A stretch of 64,000 nucleotides of DNA, taken from Pseudoflavonifractor_A sp022772585. Its GTDB lineage: Bacteria > Bacillota > Clostridia > Oscillospirales > Oscillospiraceae. The notes beneath the pieces are model-generated. The model was not told where the DNA came from, searched no databases, and saw only the letters and a program-made list of their open reading frames with translations. The stretch spans positions 1 to 64,000 of the forward strand of contig NZ_JBQHUB010000007.1 in the NCBI RefSeq assembly GCF_052065415.1. The letters are read 5' to 3'. This document shows positions 55,101 through 62,600 of this stretch, in pieces (positions within the stretch are counted from its first letter, which is position 1; every line of letters begins with the position of its first letter). A program made the translations under genes and the position numbers.

Positions 55101-55379
55101 AGCTTGCTTTTGCGGGGAAGCCGCTACCTCTCCATCTGCGGTGCGAATGATAACAGCTTCATTGTTTTCAACGCGTAGAATATTTTCCTCACGCCATCCT
55201 TTAAGTTCGACTACCAGGATACCTTTTCCGGGCATAAGAATACAAACATCAAATTCTCGTCCAAAGATTTGACGGTTCCAATAGATGATGTTTGTGTCAT
55301 CAAGATATTCCTGTGCTTTGTCGATAAACATTTTCTCGCCAAAGTTTTCAGTATTGCCCGAGCCAATCAGTTTTCCCAT
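52104..55379 (-). CDS. NERD-domain UvrD/AddA-like helicase
   Basis: The 1091 residues start with a NERD nuclease-related domain (EFDVCIL...VVELKGW, with Asp44 and Glu58-x-Lys60). They continue into a UvrD/Rep superfamily 1 helicase: AGAGTGKTYT near 362, TFTNEAADQMEEKL, VDEFQDTDDSQ near 605, LVGDIKQCIYRFRG, and the C-terminal HKSKGLEY and LYVAMTRA. The ATG has GAGGTG seven bases upstream. It follows the XRE gene by 83 bases. Confidence 0.88.
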   Translation of the reverse strand: MGKLIGSGNTENFGEKMFIDKAQEYLDDTNIIYWNRQIFGREFDVCILMPGKGILVVELKGWREENILRVENNEAVIIRTADGEVAASPQKQARGYRFSIERHLRKTIGKFPLVYQMVCLPQVSRAFFRSHRLDVVMEEKFTILKEDLVDNTAFFNKLDQALREVSNWNRDPFDRRTMLEVRNLYETDINIDEDGESEVEKELSSVYHQHDYSRFYYFDESDGLHGNIINDMTAQYLHGCKLYCVFSKKSQMMSVLNALDIALTQRGLVRNRENIEIAFDEEKSHTPSVTSVDDMLMGFHCSMSVLSDPFDNNTNSFVISNGQYSPAQKLILKKLSEQSQFNFEQYEVEHASPEKNIVIRAGAGTGKTYTMISRIGFICYTQNAPLQKMADRIVMITFTNEAADQMEEKLKTYFRNCYLLTSNPDYLEMISRIDHMQISTIHSYAKNLIAQMGTSFGYGIDLGITSSEFYRRKKISDLLDAYIHQKEIEYGKNYTDKLGMPVYAIRESILDFIGKLHNKSVDIQDIEPQDFGTLLNDESHGELHELLASVIPSVEREYFEELLENNKIHLSSMMSILNRFISKPDSESRIRELKTDKNAQQFMFVDEFQDTDDSQIESLLRIAQLLDYNLFLVGDIKQCIYRFRGAKEKAFDQLGIDNAPEKWLEFSLQRNYRTDKHLLDIFDRSFTAWGEMDEELLTYDAAKDKLIGTRDYNGDYLSSKNRFYRRLPAANEEMRIPVLVEEIKRIQRRIQYEESHGIKLSAKEKSIAILVRENWQADMIRTDCARLGISVHTNTGGDLYMSQPAMDMLTLVNALVHFDEADYLYNLVTSNFFNLDIPKSNLYELRMKIRTGKWRAKVDEKEQVNYLIRYMNLLLANTVDKKFNTWETIVASLRTQPILQAVRKIYSTLEPWKHFSDDPWKQHYYQLNVDLLFEQLINACNVDRLTINTLQEHLYNSIISQVSVDSRTPTSNEDDTAIQCITVHKSKGLEYGHVIMPFCSASINFIKRTQLHISTAKSEGRYRIGYSMSVGNSGETIQNDFYDEIIEKSEKAREETRILYVAMTRAIRSFSWIEIQGKQNLSWQNLIETEV

Positions 55380-55462
55380 CGAACGTCACCTCGTTGATCA
55401 CGGGGGGGACACCAAGCCACCCTATTCTAATATTAAAATGTTTTGTGTCCGATAAAAAGGAC

Positions 55463-55708
55463 TTAATTATTTGTGTCAAGAGAAGAAGCATCTGGAGATA
55501 TATCCTCGTCCTTGATAAAGTCCATCATGTCTCCAGCATTGCAGTTCAAAACATCTGCAATTTTAAGCATAACGGCTAATGTTACTTCCTGGTTTTTACG
55601 GAGCTTGGTGAAGGTTGCTGAAGATAATCCAGCCTGTTTTCTTAATGTTGCTTTGCTAATTTCTCGTTCGGCCAGCATAACCCAAAGCTTCTTGTAACTA
55701 ACTTTCAT
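55463..55708 (-). CDS. XRE-family regulator of the effector operon
   Basis: This 81-residue Cro/CI-type protein (LAEREISKATLRKQAGLSSATFTKLRKNQEVTLAVMLKIADVL) resembles the short YozG-like repressors. AAGGAG precedes the ATG. It is the first gene after a strong promoter and lies just before the helicase gene, so it is well placed to control the 19-kb operon, probably by self-repression. Confidence 0.85.
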   Translation of the reverse strand: MKVSYKKLWVMLAEREISKATLRKQAGLSSATFTKLRKNQEVTLAVMLKIADVLNCNAGDMMDFIKDEDISPDASSLDTNN

Positions 55709-55753
55709 AGTGCCACTCCTTGTTTTGTTTCCAGGAAAATAGTGTTAATTTTT

Positions 55754-55782
55754 ATTATAACATGTCGAATTTAAGTTTTCAA
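55754..55782 (-). promoter_or_regulatory. promoter for the XRE-effector operon
   Basis: On the minus strand TTGAAA, 17 bases and a perfect TATAAT lie 45 bases before the XRE ATG. Confidence 0.75.
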
Positions 55783-55844
55783 TGCGCTTTGATGAAAACG
55801 CGATAAGAAGGATGAAAATACGCTGTTTTTGTTGAGAATCTAAA

Positions 55845-57269
55845 TCAAATTGACTCTTTAGCGAAAGTTCTATTGGATTCCTGTTCAAAGCTATGCTCTA
55901 TCTCCATACTCATGAGTCTGTCCACATTGGCCTTTGCCGCCAGTAGCTCCCGCATTTCCTCACGGGAGTGCCGGTACTCGGCGTAGGTCTTTTTCTTTTC
56001 CTCCAGCAGCCGAGCATATTCAGCTTGCAGTTCTTTAACTTTGGGCAGCTTCTTGACTCCCATATCATCAAAGGCATTTTTTGCCGCCTGATGAAGCAGA
56101 ATTTCTTCCTCATGTTCCTCGCGGAATTTCTTTGAATAGCCAGCTTTTCGGTAGGCTACATAGGTGTCACGAGTCTTGGCATAGTTGATGATGTGGGTTC
56201 GCAAGACGGCGATCTCCGCCATGCGTTTCTCCGCTGCTTTGATTTTTGCAGATAATTCATTGTGGTAGGCAGTAACTGCCGCAGCTTTTTCTTCCAGCAC
56301 CGCGTACTCCAGCAGGTTATGCTCCGTAAGGTAATTCACGGTCTGCGCCATTTGTTTCAGATTAAAGACCTTGGCCCATCTCGCATATCCGGCACCTTTT
56401 CCGGCCTGGAGCTTTGCCTGGATATCAACCAGCAGATTGACCTTCCGCGGATCTGCTTGCTTGACCGGTTTCCGACGGGGTGTATGCTCCTTTTGACCGG
56501 CGAGGACGGCCAGCAGGTCCTCCAGGGTATAGCCTTTGCCCAAGCTGTCCAGGCGGGACACTTTGCTCCAGCCAGGGAGCTTCAAACGATAGGATTTCCC
56601 GCGCTTGGATATTTCACAGCCGGATTCTCGGAGTAGCTTTAGCAGTTCCTCCAAATCAGCAGGTTTTTGTGCCAAAGCGTTGTCAATGGCCACTCGCAGC
56701 AATTCTCGATGAGAGGGTTTCGCCTGGTCTCCCAGCCATTGGTCGTAGCTTTTCCCGTGGGGCTTTGGGTTCTCGACAATGGACAATCCGTTTTCGATAC
56801 AGATGGTGTCGCTCAAACGCCGGACAGCTCGAGTGCTACCCCAAAAGTTGCGGAACTTCCGGTCACATTCCAGGTTGACCGAACTCCAAATGATATGATT
56901 ATGGATATGGGCTTTGTCAATGTGAGTGCAGACTATGAAGGCGTGTTTTCCCTTTGTAAACCGTTTGGCAAACTCCATACCCAGCCGGTTGGCCTCCTCC
57001 GGGGTGATCTCCCCAGGGCAAAAGGACTGGCGGACATGGTAGGCGATCACATCGTCCGCGCCCCGGACCCGTCCGGTGACGGCGATATACTTGCGCTTGG
57101 CCAACGTAAACTGGGCGTCGGCCACACGGCTGTCGCACTCATAGCCGGTGATGAGTCTACCGTGGTCTGTCTTTTGCGGGTTGGCCACATAGTCGATAAT
57201 CTTGCTGATAGCACGGCTCTCGGTCCGGCCTTTGCCGATGTGTAGCGGCATGATGCGTGTGGTTGCCAT
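55845..57269 (-). CDS. relaxase (MOBP-like mobilisation nuclease)
   Basis: The 474-residue protein has the relaxase metal motif HIDKAHIHNHI (116-126) and an N-terminal HIGKGRTESRAISKIIDYVANPQKT typical of Clostridial element relaxases; the C-terminal half is coiled coil (about 330-460). It nicks oriT and pilots the strand in transfer. The ATG at 57269 is chosen because the family N-terminus begins there. It is the last gene of the mobilisation set and sits next to the defence operon. Confidence 0.9.
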   Translation of the reverse strand: MATTRIMPLHIGKGRTESRAISKIIDYVANPQKTDHGRLITGYECDSRVADAQFTLAKRKYIAVTGRVRGADDVIAYHVRQSFCPGEITPEEANRLGMEFAKRFTKGKHAFIVCTHIDKAHIHNHIIWSSVNLECDRKFRNFWGSTRAVRRLSDTICIENGLSIVENPKPHGKSYDQWLGDQAKPSHRELLRVAIDNALAQKPADLEELLKLLRESGCEISKRGKSYRLKLPGWSKVSRLDSLGKGYTLEDLLAVLAGQKEHTPRRKPVKQADPRKVNLLVDIQAKLQAGKGAGYARWAKVFNLKQMAQTVNYLTEHNLLEYAVLEEKAAAVTAYHNELSAKIKAAEKRMAEIAVLRTHIINYAKTRDTYVAYRKAGYSKKFREEHEEEILLHQAAKNAFDDMGVKKLPKVKELQAEYARLLEEKKKTYAEYRHSREEMRELLAAKANVDRLMSMEIEHSFEQESNRTFAKESI

Positions 57270-57298
57270 AGGAGGTTCCCCTTTCTCCAGAATAGAAA

Positions 57299-57330
57299 GA
57301 GCGGTATGGATTTCTCTCTCCATACCGCTC
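57299..57330. other. 12-bp hairpin between CD1845-like gene and relaxase
   Basis: GAGCGGTATGGA pairs with its complement around TTTCTCTC. It could be a terminator (T-rich on the minus side), an attenuator or an oriT-like nick region. Confidence 0.6.
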
Positions 57331-57338
57331 ATGTAAAA

Positions 57339-57650
57339 TTAGCCGTAAACCAAATTTTGTATCACAAACTTCAAATCTTGCACCTTACCAAGCAGCCAGA
57401 AGGCAAGCTTCGGAATCCCAAAGGGGCTTATGAGAAACGCGATTCCCAACAGGATAAAACCGTTGTGTGGGGAGTATGTCACCAAGACAGCTACGCCCAG
57501 CAGCGCGACCACCGTACTGAGAAGCCCCAGCACCAATCCGGACACATAGACCAGACCCACACAAATCCAAATGGCCAGGGTGAGAAGCAACACCACCGGC
57601 GCGACTGCAATCTTCAAAAGCAATTTCATCAAACCGAATAACATTCCCAC
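57339..57650 (-). CDS. CD1845-like small membrane protein
   Basis: The 103-residue protein has three to four hydrophobic helices (about 5-25, 27-48, 60-80). Similar small proteins lie next to relaxase genes in Tn1549-like elements. The GTG at 57648-57650 has GGAGGTG eight bases upstream, a better spacing than the ATG two codons later. Function unknown. Confidence 0.75.
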   Translation of the reverse strand: MGMLFGLMKLLLKIAVAPVVLLLTLAIWICVGLVYVSGLVLGLLSTVVALLGVAVLVTYSPHNGFILLGIAFLISPFGIPKLAFWLLGKVQDLKFVIQNLVYG

Positions 57651-57720
57651 AGAATCTTCACCTCCAGCTTTATTCTAAACTCATTATGCAGTCCTTTCTG
57701 TCGAATGGCAAGGATACAGG

Positions 57721-57776
57721 TAAAAAGAAAAAAGCGGAGGGAGGCGCGGCGAAAAGAACGCCGGTCCTCCCTCCGC
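57721..57776 (-). terminator. terminator after mobC
   Basis: On the minus strand GCGGAGGGAGG pairs with its complement, followed by TTTTTTCTTTTTA, 20 bases past the mobC stop. Confidence 0.88.
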
Positions 57777-57796
57777 AGATGGGGTATATACCCCTG

Positions 57797-58141
57797 TTAC
57801 GAAAGATTGGAGAGCTGGGTCAGGATTTCCTTCATCCCCTCCCATAGCTGCTCCTGCCGCTGGGCTATATCCTCCAGGTCAGCGTCGTAGATGCGCCCGG
57901 TCTCATGCACCCGGCGGGTGAGCTGGTTTAAGTTGTTGCTGCTTCGGCGCAGCAGGGACACCAGCTCCTTCAGCTCCGGCAAGTCCAGCTGCACCACATA
58001 ACCGTCCAGGGCCATCTTCCGCAGATAGGCTTCCCGGTTCTTCGTCCCAAGTTGGGACATTTTCTGCTCGATCAGCGCCAGCTCCTCCTGGGAGACCCGG
58101 AAATTCACCTGGACCTCCCGCTTGCGCTTCGGGGCGCTCAC
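57797..58141 (-). CDS. mobC: MobC-like relaxosome accessory protein
   Basis: The 114-residue protein has a ribbon-helix-helix N-terminus (KREVQVNFRVSQEELALIEQKM) and LRRSSNNLNQLTRRVHETG typical of MobC. It helps the relaxase open oriT. The ATG overlaps the stop of the upstream DUF gene by four bases. Confidence 0.9.
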   Translation of the reverse strand: MSAPKRKREVQVNFRVSQEELALIEQKMSQLGTKNREAYLRKMALDGYVVQLDLPELKELVSLLRRSSNNLNQLTRRVHETGRIYDADLEDIAQRQEQLWEGMKEILTQLSNLS

Positions 58142-59601
58142 CGCTCCGGCTCCCGTTTCTTATGGGCCGGACCTTTTGGGGCTGCCTGTTTCGTTTCCTG
58201 CTTCAAATGCTCCCGGATAGAAGGCCGTGGCTGGCGCAGCTCCTTGGAGCGGTCCTCGCTGGCCAGGATGGTGGCATAGGTCCCAGGAAGTCCTTTCATG
58301 CCGGTAAAGGCCAGGCTGCGAAACGGCAAAAGGTTCATCAGCCGGTCATGGTCTTTGCTCCCGGCACGATTCAGAAACTCCGGGGAAATGCGGGCCATGT
58401 AATGGGTCCCGTGGGGGCTGTTCGGCACATCCGGTGCGCGCAGCTCCCGCAAAATCCGTTCCGCCTCTGCCTGGATGTCCTCTGCTGTCAAGGGCTGGCG
58501 GCGCAGATATTCCTCGCGCACCAGATCAATGAAACCATTCAGCACGGCAGGGTGGCTGTTTACCGCATAGCCAACCCGGACGGTATCAGAGTTGTAGTTG
58601 GGAATGGTCTTGGCCCATTCCTTGTTGCGGGGCGAATAGCGCCCATCCCAGTCCTGGAGCTGGACGGTGTTGGCAAGGACCAGCATCACCCGCTCCATAC
58701 CGTAGGTCTCGATCACACCCCTGGCGGCATCGTGACTGAGATACATCCCGTCGAAGTGTTCCCGCACCGCCGCTTCAATGGCCTCCTTGCATTGGAGATT
58801 GGCGTTGAGAGATGCACGGTAGGCATCCAACTCATTGTGTTCTCTTGCATAAGATGCGGTATGAGAATAGATGGGAACAGAATCAATTTGAGGCTGGATG
58901 TTGAAAGAATCAGACGGCTCCTGCATAGTTGTTACTACTAATTTACCGTTGATTTGTGCAAACAACTCAGGTTTCATAAAGTGCTCACTAAACTTTTCAA
59001 CAAGTCTAGGTTCAAGTGCCGAAAAACGGTCCTCGCCCAAACCAACTACTAAAAAAGTCCCGGCCAGTACATCGTAGATTTGGCCGTCCTCATCTCTTAA
59101 AGTGCGATTCAAAGGTTTGCCGTTCAGTTTTCCTTCCTCGTCACAGATCAATGCCACCGGCTCGTGAAAAGGATAGATAGCCTGAATATCGCCGCCGACT
59201 TCTTTTTGAAGGGATTCCAAAGAGAAAGTAATTTCTTTGACATAGGGTTTTTTACCCGGCTCTACCACCAAAGCATGGCCGGTCTGCGGCTCTTTCAGCT
59301 TGCACACATCATCGGCCCGGTTCTCAATGCTGTCCCGGATCACATCCATGTAGCCGGTCTCCAGCTTCTCGAAGTAATGGTACACATCAGCCAGCGGCGT
59401 GGGTGAATCCAGCAGCGCCTGGGCCTGGGCAGCGGTCAGCTCCAGTTCCTCCATCGCCATCACGATGTCCTCCTGGACGGTGTATTCGTAGGCGTGGTTC
59501 AGGACCTCTGCCGGGGGCTGGCTTTTCAGCCAGTCCCGGTATTTGTCCTGTTCAGCGGCCATCTTCTCATAGAGGGCCGTATTCAGATCGTTGGTATTCA
59601 T
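58138..59601 (-). CDS. DUF3848-DUF3846-DUF3849 element protein
   Basis: The 487 residues string together three domains common in conjugative elements of Firmicutes: DUF3848 (about 5-75), DUF3846 (about 105-215) and DUF3849 (about 245-370). A basic tail follows. The start at 59599 is one base from the upstream helicase/methylase stop. Function is unknown; conjugation or antirestriction roles have been proposed for such neighbours. Confidence 0.8.
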   Translation of the reverse strand: MNTNDLNTALYEKMAAEQDKYRDWLKSQPPAEVLNHAYEYTVQEDIVMAMEELELTAAQAQALLDSPTPLADVYHYFEKLETGYMDVIRDSIENRADDVCKLKEPQTGHALVVEPGKKPYVKEITFSLESLQKEVGGDIQAIYPFHEPVALICDEEGKLNGKPLNRTLRDEDGQIYDVLAGTFLVVGLGEDRFSALEPRLVEKFSEHFMKPELFAQINGKLVVTTMQEPSDSFNIQPQIDSVPIYSHTASYAREHNELDAYRASLNANLQCKEAIEAAVREHFDGMYLSHDAARGVIETYGMERVMLVLANTVQLQDWDGRYSPRNKEWAKTIPNYNSDTVRVGYAVNSHPAVLNGFIDLVREEYLRRQPLTAEDIQAEAERILRELRAPDVPNSPHGTHYMARISPEFLNRAGSKDHDRLMNLLPFRSLAFTGMKGLPGTYATILASEDRSKELRQPRPSIREHLKQETKQAAPKGPAHKKREPER

Positions 59602-59602
59602 G

Positions 59603-62600
59603 TTATCGCACCTCCTCATGCTGTTTCGGTTTCTTTTCGGGGCTGCGGGGCGGCACCGGACGCTTCAAGCTGTCCAGCACCGAGGGCCGTGCGCTCTTGG
59701 CGATCACAGACTCCGGCTGGGAACGGCCCCTGCCGTCCAGGTTCAGAAGGGTGTCCAGTTCCACCAGACGGGCGGACTTTACTCGCAGATCATCCTCATA
59801 GGGAAAAGGCTTGCCTACTTCCTCTTTGGCGGCGCCCTGCTGCTGGTACAGATTGTCCAGCTGGGCCTTGGTCGCCTCTAGGCGCTGGGACATCTGTGCC
59901 AGGGCATTGTCGATACGGGTCAGATTGCCGCGTGGGTCTGTGCCGAGGCTTGCCCGGTGGGTCATCTGGCCTTTCAGCAGGAGCGTATATTCCTGTCTCC
60001 ATGCGTCAAATGTCACCGACATTGCGAAGCCACGGTAGCTGCCGATCTGCACTGGCTCGGAGCCTTTGACCTCTTTGCAGGCGTCCAACAAGGCTGCACC
60101 GGCGTTCTCTTTGTCCGTCAGGGTATCGCCCCGGATTTCCATACCGGCAAAGCCGTCCTCCGGGTGAGGGTGGGCAGCCAGGGTCTCCAGGTCTGCCTCA
60201 AACCCCTGGATATAACCCTTGTGCTTTTCGATTTCCTCCGGGAAGTATTTCAGCAGCTGGTCCTCCAGACGGTACTGCTTGCTCTGGTGGTCGGCTTTCA
60301 TCAGCTTCAGCTTGGAGACCTCCACATCCAAGTCCATGCGTTCCTTAATACGGGGGTCTCCGGCGCACAGGGCCTTGATTTCGGCAAAGGACAGCGCCGT
60401 TTCGTCCACATCGTCGCAGCTTCTCACCGGCGATTTGGAAGTCATAATCTGGCTGATGAATTTCTGCTTGTTCTCCACCGTCTGCCACAAATAAGCGTCA
60501 AAGGTTCCCTCAGTCACATAGCGGTACACATGAACCAGGGGATTTTGGTTGCCCTGACGCTCGATACGGCCTTTGCGCTGTGCAAGGTCTCCCGGCCGCC
60601 ACGGGCAGTCCAGGTCATGGAGCGCCACAAGCCGGTCCTGCACATTGGTGCCAGCGCCCATCTTGGCGGTGCTGCCCAGAAGAACGCGCACCTGTCCAGT
60701 GCGGACCTTGGCGAACAGCTCTTTTTTCCTGACTTCGGTGTTGGCCTCATGGATAAAGGCAATCTGATCGGCGGGCATTCCCTGGGCGATGAGCTTCTGC
60801 CGGATGTCCTCGTAGATGGTAAAGACCGGCTCCGGTTCGTCCAACGGCACCGCCTGCTCCAGCGCATGAAGCGTGGGATTGTCCAGCGCCTTGGCTACCT
60901 TTTTGGAGGGCGTGGCCTGGGGCGTGGAAATATCGCAGAACACCAGCTGGGTCAGCTTGTCAGCCTCGCCGTCCCGCCAGATCTGCACGATGTTTGCGAC
61001 ACATTGGTTGACCTTGGTGCCAGGTTCGTCCGGCAGCGCCTGATTGATAATGCGCTGGTCCAGGCCCAGTTTGCGGCCATCGCTGGTGATCTTGAGCATA
61101 TTGTCCTGGGAAGGGTCCACCGTGCCGCTGTGTACCAGAGAGGCCCGCTCAGAGAGTACCTTCACCATTTCCTGCTGCTGCTCGGTGGGCTGTGCCACAA
61201 TGTTGTGGTATTCCACCTCCGGCGTGGGCAGGTGGAGCTGATCGGCGGTCTTGATGTCCGCCACTTCACGGAACAGGTTTATCAGCTCCGGGAGATTGAA
61301 AAACTTGGAGAAGCGGGTGCGTGCCCGGTAGCCGGTGCCTTCCGGTGCCAGTTCCAGGGCTGTGACGGTTTCTCCGAAACGGCTGGCCCAGCAGTCGAAG
61401 TGGGTCATGCTCAATTCCTGCAAGCGGTCATATTGGAGGTATCTTTGCATGGTGTAAAGCTCGGTCATAGAGTTGCTGACCGGGGTGCCGGTGGCAAAGA
61501 TAACACCCCGGCTGCCGGTGATCTCGTCCATGTAGCGGCACTTGGCGAACATATCGCTGGACTTTTGGGCGTCGCTGGTGGAGAGGCCCGCCACATTCCG
61601 CATCTTAGTGTATAAAAACAGGTTCTTGTAGTTGTGTGCCTCGTCCACAAACAGCCGATCCACACCCAGCTGCTCGAAAGTCACCACATCGTCCTTGCGG
61701 CCCTCGGCCTGGAGCTTTTCCAGTCTGGCCTCCAGGGATTTCTTGGTGCGTTCCAGCTGCTTGACCGTGAAACGCTCACCGCCGCTGTACTTCACCTCGG
61801 CAATGCCCTCAGTGATCTCGTCAATCTGCTCCTGAAGGAGCCGTTCCTGGCGCTCCCGGCTGATGGGGATTTTTTCAAACTGCGAGTGGCCGATGATAAC
61901 GGCATCGTAGTCGCCGGTGGCAATCCGGGCGCAAAACTTCTTGCGGTTATGGGTTTCAAAGTCTTTCTTGGTCGTGACCAGGATTTTTGCAGAGGGATAA
62001 AGCCGCAGAAACTCTGATGCCCACTGTTCTGTCAGGTGGTTCGGCACCACAAAGAGGGACTTCTGGCACAGCCCCAGGCGCTTGGCCTCCATCGCAGCGG
62101 CCACCATTTCAAAAGTCTTGCCCGCGCCCACCTCGTGTGCCAGCAGCGTGTTACCGCCATAGAGGATATGGGCGATAGCCCCCAGCTGGTGATCCCGCAA
62201 GGTAATAGCCGGGTTCATGCCTCCAAAGGTGATGTGAGACCCGTCGTATTCACGGGGCCGGGTGGAGTTCATTTCCTCGTTGTACTGGCGCACCAGCGTC
62301 TGGCGGCGCTCCGGGTCTCTCCAAATCCAGTCCTTGAACGCATCCCGGATGGCCTGCTGCTTTTGGGCGGCCAGGGTGGTATCCCTGGCGTTCAACACCC
62401 GGCGTTCCCTGCCGTCTGCGTCCTCCACGGTGTCATAGATACGGACATCCCGTAAATTCAACGCATCTTCCAGAAGCCGGTAGGCGTTGGCACGGCTGGT
62501 GCCGTAGGTGGTGTAGGCCGCAACATCTTTTTCGGATACAGAGCTTTTGCCCGTGACCTGCCATTCGGCGGTATAGGAGGCGTAATTGACCTGAATGGCG

